Source: CAYFKJ01 sp964528595 | Lineage (GTDB): Bacteria > Pseudomonadota > Alphaproteobacteria > UBA2966 | Assembly: GCA_964528595.1 (NCBI GenBank) | Contig: CAZGTM010000009.1 | Location: 26,791 to 90,790 of the forward strand | Length of the DNA: 64,000 nt | Direction of reading: 5' to 3' | Position numbers and translations under genes: made by a program | The notes under the pieces: generated by a model | The model's database searches: none | The model's input: the letters and a program-made list of their open reading frames with translations, nothing else | What the model was told of the DNA's origin: nothing | Shown here: piece after piece, positions 36,062 to 44,859 of the stretch | Layout: every line of letters starts with the position of its first letter | Position numbering within the stretch: position 1 is the first letter of the stretch

Positions 36062-38109
36062 TGAAACGCAGAAACTTCCTCAAGGCGGGTGGCGCGCTGA
36101 GCGTGAGCTTTCTCGTGGCGGGCTGCCTGCCGGTCATTCCCAAACGGCCCGATCCGACGCCCGAGGCCGCCGTCGGCTGGATAAGCCACGTGGACGGCCG
36201 CTATACGCTGTCGCTGCCGCGTGCCGAACTCGGCCAGAATATCGCGACCGCCATGAAACAGGTGGCGTGCGACGAACTGGGCGCCGAGTGGGAGGATGTC
36301 GACGTTGAATTGCACGTGACGGATCGCATCGGACATGTCCGGGCCACCGTCGGCAGCGATTCCGTCAAGGATTACATGCTGCCGCTGGCCCAGGCCTGCG
36401 CCACCCTGCGCGAAGCGCTGGTACAGGGACGGACGGCGGGCGACTTGACGGCGGATGCCAGACCGATGGAAGAGCTTCGCGCCTTTTCGGGCGGCAGCCG
36501 GTTTGTCGGCAGGCGGATGCCGCTGGTTCAGGCGGAGGAAATCGTTGCCGGGAAGCCGCTTTATGCCTCCGACGTTCGCCGGCCCGGCATGGCATATGGA
36601 CGTGTCCTGCGGGCGGCGTCATCGCCCGAAGTGTCCTCCCGCCCCGCCGGGTGGGACGCCGAAGCGGCGGTTCGCGTCAAAGGGTTCGTCGCCATCGTTG
36701 AAGACGATCTTTTCCGGCAGGGAGAGAGCCGGGGGCTGGGGATCGTCGCCGAAACACCCGGTGCGCTCGACCGCATTGCCGACGCCCTGGCGATGAAGTG
36801 GGAAATCGACGGCGGCTTCGAACAACAGGACATCGACCGGATGATCGACATCGATCCGCGTCTTGCCGACGGCAGCCTTTCCTACCAGCTCGTCGACGAT
36901 TCCATTGACCGGGAGGCGGCTTGGGATATCGACTTGCGCCTGGACATTCCGCTCGGCGCCCACGCACCCATGGAGCCGCGCGCCGCCGTGGCGGAATTCA
37001 AAGCTGACGCTCTCGAGCTCTGGGCGGGCACTCAAGATGCCTTCTATGTGCGGGACGTCATGGTCCGTCACTTCGATTTGGATGAAGACCGCGTGGCGGT
37101 ACACAGCATGCGGGTGGGCGGCGCGTTCGGCGGCAAGACGATATGCACGGTCGAATTGGAGGCGGCCGTATTGGCGCACCGGACGGGCCGGCCCGTCAAA
37201 GTCCAATGGACGCGGGCGCAGGAGTACCGCCAGGGCTTTCATCGTTCGCCGTCCAGCCATCGCCTGCGGGTGCGGCTGAAGGACGGCAAGTTGAGCGACT
37301 GGTGGCACGGCTTTTCCAGCGGCCACATATTGTTCACCAACGCCGCCTTGCCGCCCTGGATGCAGCGCGTGACGGACTTCATCGGCGACAAGGGCGTTGC
37401 CCGCGGCGCCATTCCGCCCTACCGCATTCCGAGACGGCGCATCGAACACGACCTGATACGGCTACCCGTCCTGACCGGGCCGTGGCGCGGTCTCGGCGCC
37501 GGGCCGAATGCGCTGGCCGTCGAATGCGCCATCGACGAGGCGGCCCGCAAAGCCGGCGGCGATTCTGTCGCCTTCCGTTTGGAACATATCGAGGATCCCC
37601 GCCTCGCCAATGTGCTGAAGGCGGCGGAAGCGGCCGCGGGTCCAAAGCCGGCGCCAGGCGGCAATGGCAGGGGAAGGGGCTTTGCCTGCGGCATCTACAA
37701 GGACATGAGCTACGCCGCCGTGGCGGCGGACGTAACCATAGACGCGGACGGCAATGTTCATGTCGAACGACTTTGCTGCGTCCATGATTGCGGACGCGTT
37801 ATCAACCCGGATCAGGTTCGGGCACAGTGCGAGGGCAACCTGGTTTGGGGACTGGCCATGGCCTTGAGCGATGCGCTGCCGGTGGCGAACGGAGGCATCG
37901 ATGCGGAAAATTTCGGCGCCGCGGCGATGGCGCGTTTCGAACAAATCCCGCCGATGAAAATCGAATTGGTGGAGGGCAGCGATAATCCCACGGGCGCCGG
38001 TGAAACCGCCATCGTTGCCGCCTCGGGCGCCATTCTGAACGCCATCCGGGAAGCCAGCGGCGTCCGGATAACGCGTTTGCCGGTTGCGCCGGACGAGTTG
38101 ATGGGCTGA
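36058..38109 (+). CDS. Molybdopterin-binding subunit, IorB/aldehyde oxidase type, Tat-exported
   Basis: 683 residues from ATG 36058 (36061 is also possible). The N terminus MMKRRNFLKAGGALSVS is a twin-arginine signal, followed by LVAGC, which fits a lipobox, so the enzyme may be a lipoprotein on the periplasmic face. The molybdopterin domains show GGAFGGKTICTVELEAAVLA, GPWRGLGAGPNALAVE and GAGETAIVAASGAI, whose Glu is the catalytic base region. There is no FAD subunit, as in IorAB; electrons probably go to a cytochrome. Substrate (N-heterocycle or aldehyde) unknown. Confidence 0.9.
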   Translation: MMKRRNFLKAGGALSVSFLVAGCLPVIPKRPDPTPEAAVGWISHVDGRYTLSLPRAELGQNIATAMKQVACDELGAEWEDVDVELHVTDRIGHVRATVGSDSVKDYMLPLAQACATLREALVQGRTAGDLTADARPMEELRAFSGGSRFVGRRMPLVQAEEIVAGKPLYASDVRRPGMAYGRVLRAASSPEVSSRPAGWDAEAAVRVKGFVAIVEDDLFRQGESRGLGIVAETPGALDRIADALAMKWEIDGGFEQQDIDRMIDIDPRLADGSLSYQLVDDSIDREAAWDIDLRLDIPLGAHAPMEPRAAVAEFKADALELWAGTQDAFYVRDVMVRHFDLDEDRVAVHSMRVGGAFGGKTICTVELEAAVLAHRTGRPVKVQWTRAQEYRQGFHRSPSSHRLRVRLKDGKLSDWWHGFSSGHILFTNAALPPWMQRVTDFIGDKGVARGAIPPYRIPRRRIEHDLIRLPVLTGPWRGLGAGPNALAVECAIDEAARKAGGDSVAFRLEHIEDPRLANVLKAAEAAAGPKPAPGGNGRGRGFACGIYKDMSYAAVAADVTIDADGNVHVERLCCVHDCGRVINPDQVRAQCEGNLVWGLAMALSDALPVANGGIDAENFGAAAMARFEQIPPMKIELVEGSDNPTGAGETAIVAASGAILNAIREASGVRITRLPVAPDELMG

Positions 38110-38114
38110 ACGCC

Positions 38115-39023
38115 ATGAATGACTTCGCCTCCGCCGCCATGATGCGTCTGATCGGCTTGGGCCTCGCGCGGCAAGGATTGGCGGACAAAACACCGGAGAC
38201 GCCGGCCCAGGCGCATGTGCCGTTTGCGGAGAAACGTGAATTGGCCGGGGCTCTCCTGCGGAAGCACGGCGTCGTCGCTCTGCTTCGCATTGGAGAGGCG
38301 ATCGAGGGCGCGCCAGAAGAACCTTTGATGACAGCGCTTTCCCTGGCTCGCGATCCCCGCGATTTGATACTGCGCTGGCAACGGCTGGAGCGCTTCGTTC
38401 ATTCGCGGCACCGCACGGAAATCGTGGCGCAAAGCGAAACCGGTTTCGTGTTGCGGCACATATCGCTGCAATCCCAGGCGCCGCCAAATCAGGCCGAGGA
38501 CCTCTTGGTCTTCGGCTTGCTGTTTGCGTTGTTCCGGCACTGCGGCGCCGGTGGACTAAAGGCCCGGCCCGAAGGCACACGAAAGTGGTGGCTGTCGAAA
38601 GGGGAGTGGTCGCCGGGCCGCCACACCTCGGATTTCTCCACCTGGGAGGTCGCCTGGTCGGCGTTGCGTCAGGCGAAGTTTGAATTCCAGACCGGCGACG
38701 ACGTCACGGTTTGGGCTGACATCGTCCGCCAAGCGATTGCCGCCGATCCCGGACGGATGTGGACCGTGGGAATTCTGGCGGCGGAACTCCGGACCTCCGC
38801 GCGGACGCTGCAGCGCCGCTTGAAGGCGGAGAGGAATTCGGTCGCCAAACTGTTGGCCGTAACTCGATTGAACGCCGCCTCGGCCATGCTGGGAACCACC
38901 GACGCCACGCTGGCTGAAATAGGCTATGCCTGCGGGTTTTCCGATCAGTCCCACTTCACCCGCGAATTCAAGAAACATACCGGCGCCACGCCGTCGACCT
39001 TCCGTTCGGAGTTCGCCGCCTGA
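38115..39023 (+). CDS. AraC-family transcriptional regulator
   Basis: 302 residues. The C terminus has two helix-turn-helix units (AELRTSARTLQRRLKAE and IGYACGFSDQSHFTREFKKHTGATPS). The N-terminal 200 residues look like the AraC-binding domain of PF12625-type regulators. It starts 5 nt after the molybdenum hydroxylase large subunit and probably controls that operon in response to its substrate. Confidence 0.9.
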   Translation: MNDFASAAMMRLIGLGLARQGLADKTPETPAQAHVPFAEKRELAGALLRKHGVVALLRIGEAIEGAPEEPLMTALSLARDPRDLILRWQRLERFVHSRHRTEIVAQSETGFVLRHISLQSQAPPNQAEDLLVFGLLFALFRHCGAGGLKARPEGTRKWWLSKGEWSPGRHTSDFSTWEVAWSALRQAKFEFQTGDDVTVWADIVRQAIAADPGRMWTVGILAAELRTSARTLQRRLKAERNSVAKLLAVTRLNAASAMLGTTDATLAEIGYACGFSDQSHFTREFKKHTGATPSTFRSEFAA

Positions 39024-39032
39024 CCTGAACAA

Positions 39033-39072
39033 GAAAAACGCCCCCGGCCACCGGGGAGGTGGGCGGGAGCGT
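39033..39072 (-). terminator. Terminator for the cytochrome c' gene
   Basis: A 15-pair stem with one mismatch and one G-T pair (39038-39052 with 39058-39072), 5-nt loop. Read on the minus strand it is followed by TTTTT, which is the right side to end the minus-strand cytochrome gene; the plus-strand AraC gene ends 10 nt before it. Confidence 0.75.
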
Positions 39073-39109
39073 CGAGCGCCTCGGCCGCGGGGGCCGGTCT
39101 GAGAGGGCG

Positions 39110-39580
39110 CTACTTCTTCTTTTCGCGGAACTGTTTGTGGCAGCCGCCGCAGGCCTTACCGACGTCGCCGATGGCGCCCTGCAGGGCGGCAAGGCCGTTG
39201 CCGGCGACCTTGGCCATCGCTTCCTGCGCCATGTTCAGGGCTTTGCCCTTTTCCGCAACGGCGGGATATGTGCTCCAGATCGCCGGCAAGGCGCGGGTCT
39301 TGGTGCCGAGCTTGTCGTTGCCCGAACCCGGCGGATACATCGCGCTGCCGTCGAGAGCAGACAATCCGACGAGGCTGTTGGCGGCGTTCTGCGCCTTCTT
39401 GGCGTCGTACGCGATCTTGCCCTTGGCCATGCCGCCGAGCGTGCCGAGATAGAAACCCCGGAGCTGCATCACGGCTTTACGGGCCGCCACGGGCTTGTCC
39501 ATATCCGCTGCCTGGGCGCCTACAGACAGGACGCCAGCCATGATGAACGATAACCCTACAATTTTTAGTGTTTTCAACAT
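39110..39580 (-). CDS. Cytochrome c' (periplasmic, c-type heme)
   Basis: 156 residues with a signal peptide (about 1-24, ending GAQAA). The four-helix cytochrome c' fold is indicated by RKAVMQLRGFYLGTLGGMAKG at the front and the C-terminal heme site CGGCH (Cys144, Cys147, His148). Such proteins bind NO or carry electrons. The plus-strand molybdenum hydroxylase cluster lies just across the terminator; whether this cytochrome accepts its electrons is speculation. Confidence 0.88.
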   Translation of the reverse strand: MLKTLKIVGLSFIMAGVLSVGAQAADMDKPVAARKAVMQLRGFYLGTLGGMAKGKIAYDAKKAQNAANSLVGLSALDGSAMYPPGSGNDKLGTKTRALPAIWSTYPAVAEKGKALNMAQEAMAKVAGNGLAALQGAIGDVGKACGGCHKQFREKKK

Positions 39581-39724
39581 CTTAGTTCCCTACCCTGGAA
39601 TTCGACCGATTCTCATCCGGCCACTGAACGCCTAGATTAGTGTGTGCGTAAATGGCTGACTATTAGGAATATTTGCGCTTCGATCTGTGCAATAATGCAC
39701 AGGCTGGATTTTCGGGAGAGGACC

Positions 39725-40685
39725 ATGGCATGGGATGATCTGCGTTACGTCTTGACGGTGGCCGAGCAGGGCACGCTGAGCGGCGCGGCGCGCGCGCTGG
39801 GGGTTAACCATTCTACGGTGCTGCGCCGGGTTTCGGCGTTCGAGGNNNNNNNNNNNNNNNNNNNNNNNNNNNNNNNNNNNNNNNNNNNNNNNNNNNNNNN
39901 NNNNNNNNNNNNNNNNNNNNNNNNNNNNNNNNNNNNNNNNNNNNNGGTACGTGCTGACGCCGGAAAGCCGTCACCTATTGGCGACACTGCGGACCATCGA
40001 GGATCAGGTGAACGGCATCGACCGGGCCATCGCCAAGCAGGGGCTCGAACTCGATGGCCCGGTCCGGGTCACCACGACCGACGCCATCGCGGCAGCGGGC
40101 GTGACCAACCACGTCGCCGCTTTTCAGGCTCAGCATCCCGGAGTGGTGGCGGAACTGAACCTGACCAACGCCTACGTCAATTTCACCAAGATGGAAGCCG
40201 ACATCACCGTCCGGCCGGCCCAGGCCCTGCCGCCCGATTTGGCCGGGGAAAGAGCGTGCGACCTGCTGATGCACGTCTACGCCACGCCGGCCTACCTTGA
40301 GCGCCACCGCGCCACCAGCTACGGCGGGCACAAGTGGTTGGGCGTGGCGTCCCCCATTTCGGCTTCGATGGTGGGCGAATGGCAGCGCCAGACCTTGCCC
40401 GAAAGTGCCGTCATCGTGCGTTCGAGTTCCTTCGTCGGCCTGCGCGATCTTGCCGAGACGGGGTTGGGTATCGCGCTGCTTCCCTGTTGTGTCGGCGATC
40501 CGTCACCGCATCTCGCCCGCGCCGACCTCTTCCCCGACACGTTGACGACCTCGCTTTGGGTGGCCACGCACAAGGACATGATGGGTTCCTCCAAAGTGCA
40601 GTCGATCCTCTCGTGGTTCACCGAGGCGGTGCGCGGCGATGCCGATCTCTATGAGGGGCGGCGAAAAGCCGACAAGCTTCACTAG
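39725..40685 (+). CDS. LysR-family transcriptional regulator, interrupted by assembly gap
   Basis: The N terminus from ATG 39725 (GGAGAGG upstream) is the LysR winged helix start MAWDDLRYVLTVAEQGTLSG to LRRVSAFE at 39845. It then runs into 100 N and resumes as RYVLTPESRHLL to the TAG at 40683. The downstream part is the effector-binding fold. The two halves sit in different frames, which only shows that the gap length is not real. A single LysR gene is the simplest reading. Target unknown. Its stop shares the bases CTAG with the opposite-strand gene. Confidence 0.8.
39846..39945. other. Assembly gap of 100 N
   Basis: Exactly 100 unknown bases inside the LysR gene. The round length means a scaffold placeholder, not a measured distance. 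Confidence 0.99.
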
Positions 40686-41398
40686 TCGGCGTTCAGGCCG
40701 GACAACACGTCGGCGTAGAGCTTCAGGCTCTCGGCGCCCAGCGGGGAAAGACGGTAAACCCCGCGGCCGGTGCGTTCGAACCAGCCATAGTGGTTCTTCT
40801 GCAGGATGGAGGCCGTTCGGGGAACGCCGCTGGTCGTGCGGATCTCCGCAACCTTCATCTCCTCGCCGCCGTTCAGCGCGGCAGCGCAACGCAGGGCGTC
40901 CTGGCGGTAGGCCGTGATGATCTTGGTCCGCGTCACGCCGCCCATATTGGGATCGCCGCTGCGCATGGCGAACTCGGTCATCAGGCGGGTCTGCTTGCGC
41001 TTGTTCTTGCGCGGCGCATAGGGCTTGGGATCAAGCAGGATCTTAACCTGTTGGCCCTCGCGGCGGCTTTGATCGATCAGCATCAGGCCGAGACCGAGCA
41101 TGCGGCAGAGCTTGACGTAACCCCGCTGGCGCGAGCGCCAGTTGCGGCGCTTGAGTGTCGTGTCGGGTGCGGGCACGGCGAGATAAACGTCGTCCGAAAG
41201 ATTGAGCCGGTCGACGCCCTGCAGGATCAGGTCGATGGAGAACGCCAGTTTCAGTTCGACGATCACGGTGGGCGCGCCGTCCTTCACGGCGACGACATCG
41301 CAGCCGTTGACCTCGGCCTTCACCTCATAGCCCCGAGCCTCCAGCAGCGATTTTACCGGCGCATACAGATCCGATTCGGTAGCGTTCGTTGTTCCCAA
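40682..41398 (-). CDS. DUF2161 protein, PD-(D/E)xK nuclease fold
   Basis: 238 residues. The N-terminal half has the nuclease-fold motif: Asp34 in NGCDVVAVKDG and Glu48-x-Lys50 in VIVELKLAF. A C-terminal winged-helix-like part ends ERTGRGVYRLSPLG. DUF2161 is often labelled a putative phosphodiesterase; substrate and role are not known. It converges on the LysR gene with the two stop codons sharing the palindrome CTAG (40682-40685). Confidence 0.8.
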   Translation of the reverse strand: MGTTNATESDLYAPVKSLLEARGYEVKAEVNGCDVVAVKDGAPTVIVELKLAFSIDLILQGVDRLNLSDDVYLAVPAPDTTLKRRNWRSRQRGYVKLCRMLGLGLMLIDQSRREGQQVKILLDPKPYAPRKNKRKQTRLMTEFAMRSGDPNMGGVTRTKIITAYRQDALRCAAALNGGEEMKVAEIRTTSGVPRTASILQKNHYGWFERTGRGVYRLSPLGAESLKLYADVLSGLNAD

Positions 41399-41476
41399 GG
41401 CCCAATCCCCTCAGCCAGACGGCCCCTATCACTTACAACGCGCGACGCCCGCATTCAAATGCCCGGCGCTGCAACC

Positions 41477-42310
41477 TCAATCCTTGCCGCTTTCGCCGCC
41501 GCGCTTTAACGCCGAGCCTGCGGCGTCGCCGCGGAAGGGCTGGGTCAGCATGCGGTGCAGCCTGAGCTCGCGTTCCTCGCGGAAGCGGTCGAGGCCGATG
41601 GTCATGCCTTCGTGGCCGGCCTCGGGTTGGGCGCGGTAGGTACCGAACAAGCGGTCCCACCAGGGCAGATTGAAGCCGAAGTTCGAATGGGTCTCCCGCA
41701 ACACCACCGAATGATGAACGCGGTGCATGTCGGGTGTCACGACCACAAGCCGCAGCACCCGGTCGAGCCCGACCGGCAGCGCCACATTGCCGTGATTGAA
41801 CATGGCCGTGGCGTTCAGTACGACCTCGAAGACCACGACAGCCAGGGTGGGCGCACCCAGCGCCGCCACGGCGCCCATCTTGATGACCATCGACAGCGCG
41901 ATCTCGATGGGGTGGAAGCGGGCGCCGGTGGTGACGTCGAAATCTAGATCGGCGTGGTGCATGCGGTGCAGCCGCCAGAGAACGGGCACGGCGTGAAACA
42001 GGACGTGCTGGAGATAAATCAAGAGATCGAGCAAGACGATCGATGCGATCACGACCAGCGTATCGGGCAGGGTAATCGCATTGAATAACCCCCAGCCCCT
42101 GGCGTCGGCGATAACCGCCATGCCGACCGCGGCAACGGGTAAGATCAGCCGGACCACGATGGTATTGAGCGCGACGATGCCAATGTTAGACGGCCACCGC
42201 GTTCGACGCTGAAAACTCCACTGGCGTCGGGGCGCCACGGCTTCCCATACGGCCATGACGAGAAGAACGCCGAAAAAGGCGGTCAGCCGTATGGTGGGTT
42301 CGTTTTCCAT
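41477..42310 (-). CDS. Sterol desaturase/fatty acid hydroxylase family membrane enzyme
   Basis: About 277 residues from the ATG at 42310; the frame extends to 42397 with weaker start codons. The di-iron histidine boxes are HVLFH, HRMHH and HRVHHS, and there are four to five membrane segments. Family members hydroxylate or desaturate lipids, sterols or carotenoids. It is transcribed away from the ArsR-rhodanese gene, with an operator-like palindrome between them. Confidence 0.85.
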   Translation of the reverse strand: MENEPTIRLTAFFGVLLVMAVWEAVAPRRQWSFQRRTRWPSNIGIVALNTIVVRLILPVAAVGMAVIADARGWGLFNAITLPDTLVVIASIVLLDLLIYLQHVLFHAVPVLWRLHRMHHADLDFDVTTGARFHPIEIALSMVIKMGAVAALGAPTLAVVVFEVVLNATAMFNHGNVALPVGLDRVLRLVVVTPDMHRVHHSVVLRETHSNFGFNLPWWDRLFGTYRAQPEAGHEGMTIGLDRFREERELRLHRMLTQPFRGDAAGSALKRGGESGKD

Positions 42311-42410
42311 CACGAAGTCGCTCAAAGTCTTGCTTCCCACCCCTGTGTCTGCCGCCGTCGATATGCCGGCGGCATCGTGGTCGATTGACCTGATCAAATT
42401 CGTAATATAA

Positions 42411-42432
42411 TATTCAATTGATTATTTGAATA
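42411..42432. promoter_or_regulatory. Putative ArsR-family operator
   Basis: A 7-bp perfect inverted repeat TATTCAA (42411-42417), 8-nt spacer, TTGAATA (42426-42432), in the AT-rich divergent region 19 nt before the regulator's GTG. The size and place fit an ArsR-type dimer site that could control both flanking genes. Confidence 0.55.
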
Positions 42433-42451
42433 CAAGGAAAACAAACGCGTC

Positions 42452-43144
42452 GTGTCAAGCGCGATGGAGCGTGTGATAGCAAGCGGTAACGTCAAAAAAG
42501 CGCTGTTCGAACAGTTCGCTCAGGTGGCCAAAGCGTTGGGTAACGCCAACCGTCTCGAATTGCTGGAATTCCTCGCCCAAGGTGAGCGCAGCGTCGAGGT
42601 GCTGGCCGATCTCACCGGTCTTTCGGTGGCAAACACCTCCCAGCATCTGCGCCACCTCCTGCGCGTCGGACTGGTACGCTCCCGCAAGGACGGCCAGTAC
42701 GTGCACTATTCCCTGGCGGACGAGTCCGTCATCGACCTGTTTGGCAGTTTGCGCACGGTTGCGGAAACATCCCTGGCCGAGGTCGACCGATTGGTCGACA
42801 CCTTCCTCAAATCCAAGGATGCGCTCGAAGCTGTGTCCTCAGACGAGTTGCTGAGCCGCAGCCGCGACGGTTTGGCGACGGTGCTCGATGTGCGTCCGGT
42901 GGAAGAATTCGAAGCCGGCCACGTCGCCGGCGCGGTCAACATTCCGCTGGCCGATCTCAAGCGCCGCCTCGGCGATCTGCCGCCCGATCTAGAAGTCATC
43001 GCCTACTGCCGCGGACCCTACTGCGTGCTGGCCTACGATGCCGTGGCGATGCTGCGGGACAAGGGCATCTCAGCCCGCCGCCTCGAGGGCGGTTTGCCCG
43101 AATGGCGCACCGCTGGCCTGCCGGTGGAAGGGAACACGCCCTGA
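42452..43144 (+). CDS. ArsR-family regulator fused to a rhodanese domain
   Basis: 230 residues from GTG 42452 or ATG 42464. Residues 20-90 form an ArsR winged helix (VAKALGNANRLELLEFLAQG, SVANTSQHLRHLLRVGLVRS). Residues 120-228 form a rhodanese domain with the active-site loop YCRGPYCVLAYDAV. There is no Cys in the ArsR part, so sensing probably goes through the rhodanese Cys, for example a persulfide. Such fusions occur widely and are linked with sulfur or metal stress. Its 3' end is repeated 1.6 kb downstream. Confidence 0.9.
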   Translation: MSSAMERVIASGNVKKALFEQFAQVAKALGNANRLELLEFLAQGERSVEVLADLTGLSVANTSQHLRHLLRVGLVRSRKDGQYVHYSLADESVIDLFGSLRTVAETSLAEVDRLVDTFLKSKDALEAVSSDELLSRSRDGLATVLDVRPVEEFEAGHVAGAVNIPLADLKRRLGDLPPDLEVIAYCRGPYCVLAYDAVAMLRDKGISARRLEGGLPEWRTAGLPVEGNTP

Positions 43145-43410
43145 GGTTGGAGCCTCGACCGGTTGGTCAGGCTAAACGCGGGGGCGGCAGTTACATTTCT
43201 TCCACTTACCTCCTAAACCGACATGACGAGCGAGTTGGTCTACTATGCGGGGATAACCGGACGTGCCTTAGATCGGTTCAGAACATCGCTTTTTGACCCG
43301 TAGCGGAAACCCGGTGCGTGCGCCTCAGTGTCGTGTCCTCTTACTTGTCAGCGTCCCGGCAGCATGAAATGTTAACTTTCTGACGGAGTGCCACTTTGGG
43401 GGGGGCGGGC

Positions 43411-44571
43411 ATGGAAACGAGATGGCTCATTCTTGTGCTTTTGTTTCTGACCCGCATCGGTTTGGGGTTTCAGTTCCAGACGATGGGCTCGGTTTCCAGC
43501 GAATTGGTTGAGGAACTGCATCTAAACTACACCGAAATCGGCAGCCTAATCGGTCTGTTCATGGTCCCTGGAATGTTCCTGGCGCTTCCCGCGGGCTTCG
43601 CCGGCCGCTTTATGTCCGACCGATTTATTGTTGGCTTTGGGTTGTTGGCTCTTGGCGCGGGTGGAGGGCTTGCCGCGTTGGCGGACGGTTTCGAGCTTTT
43701 AGCCCTGGGCCGACTCATTTGCGGAGCCGGTTTCGTTATATCGACGATCTTCTTTACAAAGATTGTGGCTGACTGGTTTGGCGGCAAGGAATTGGCCACC
43801 GCCATGTCGGCCCTGGTGATGTCCTGGCCGTTCGGCATCGCCATGGGGCAGATCGGCCATGGTTGGCTGGCAGTCAACTACGATTGGAGACTGGCGTTTG
43901 CCGTGGCCTCGATATATTGCGTGATAGGCGCCCTTTTGGTGATGATCTTTTGCAGGGAGGCGCCCAATGCGACCAAGCCGACAGGCGGCTTCCAATTCAC
44001 TTTGAGCCGCAACGAGGTCCTTTTGATTGTGATCGCGTCCTTGGTCTGGGCGTTCTTCAACGCCGGATACGTCGTCTATCTCAGCTTCGCCCCCCAGGTG
44101 TTGATCGACACCGGATACGAAATGGTCTCGGCCTTGGGTGTTATCAGCCTGGCGAGTTGGATCATGATTTTTTCCGGCGTCGTGTGCGGTCAGATTGCCG
44201 ATCGAAGCGGCCGGCCGGACATCGTGCTCTATGTTTGTATGGCGGCGGCGGTGCTGGCCTTGGTGATCCTATTTTCGAGACCCTTAAGCATTCCATCGAG
44301 TTTGCTGTTCGGATTGGTTGGTATGGCCCCGGCCGGCGTGATCATGGCGCTTACGGCAGCCGCCATGAGGCCCGAAAACCGCGCCCTCGGAATGGGGGTA
44401 TTTTTCACGGCTTATTTCGTTGTTCAGGCCCCCGCGCCGGCGATCGCCGGTTGGCTGTTTGATGAAACCTCGGATGCCGTCTGGCCCATGGCATTCGCGA
44501 TAGCTTTGTTCACCGCAACGGCTCTGTCGAACCTGTTATTTCGAACGGCACAGAGACGGTTACCGATTTGA
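43411..44571 (+). CDS. MFS transporter
   Basis: About 386 residues from ATG 43411, with a G run just upstream; twelve hydrophobic segments. The loop GRFMSDRFIVGFG and the intracellular GQIADRSGRPDI loop fit the major facilitator pattern. CynX/NarK-like sub-branch at best. It lies 266 nt after the ArsR-rhodanese gene and directly before the duplicated rhodanese tail. No recognisable site was found in the 266-nt gap. Substrate unknown. Confidence 0.85.
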   Translation: METRWLILVLLFLTRIGLGFQFQTMGSVSSELVEELHLNYTEIGSLIGLFMVPGMFLALPAGFAGRFMSDRFIVGFGLLALGAGGGLAALADGFELLALGRLICGAGFVISTIFFTKIVADWFGGKELATAMSALVMSWPFGIAMGQIGHGWLAVNYDWRLAFAVASIYCVIGALLVMIFCREAPNATKPTGGFQFTLSRNEVLLIVIASLVWAFFNAGYVVYLSFAPQVLIDTGYEMVSALGVISLASWIMIFSGVVCGQIADRSGRPDIVLYVCMAAAVLALVILFSRPLSIPSSLLFGLVGMAPAGVIMALTAAAMRPENRALGMGVFFTAYFVVQAPAPAIAGWLFDETSDAVWPMAFAIALFTATALSNLLFRTAQRRLPI

Positions 44572-44639
44572 AAAGACTTCAGCTTGTGGCTACCGACCGA
44601 CTATTGTGGGCGTCTTCCGCGAGATCGGTTTCCGACCAG

Positions 44640-44789
44640 GAAATCATCGCCTACTGCCGCGGACCCTATTGCGTGCTGGCATACGATGCCGTGGCCATGC
44701 TGCGCGACAAAGGCATCCCCGCCCGCCGCTTTGAGGGCGGCCTGCCCGAATGGCGCACCGCCGGTCTGCCGGTGGAAGGGGACGTGTAA
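44640..44789 (+). pseudogene. Duplicated rhodanese-domain tail
   Basis: This stretch reads EIIAYCRGPYCVLAYDAVA and on to GGLPEWRTAGLPVEGDV, TAA at 44787. It repeats the last 49 residues of the ArsR-rhodanese gene (42992-43144) at roughly 90 percent nucleotide identity by eye. An open frame begins at 44568 over the MFS stop, but the 24 residues before the match look unrelated. Without the first half of the rhodanese fold it is unlikely to be active. Confidence 0.75.
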
Positions 44790-44859
44790 TCAGGCAGGAG
44801 TCCAAACCGGAATCAAATCGTTTGTTTCTCGGACCGACCGGCCTTTTGTAGCCTATCCA

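Noticed and set aside
43145..43410. Possible small gene or RNA in the 266-nt gap before the MFS gene
   Set aside because: No frame with a ribosome site, no stable hairpin and no family resemblance seen.
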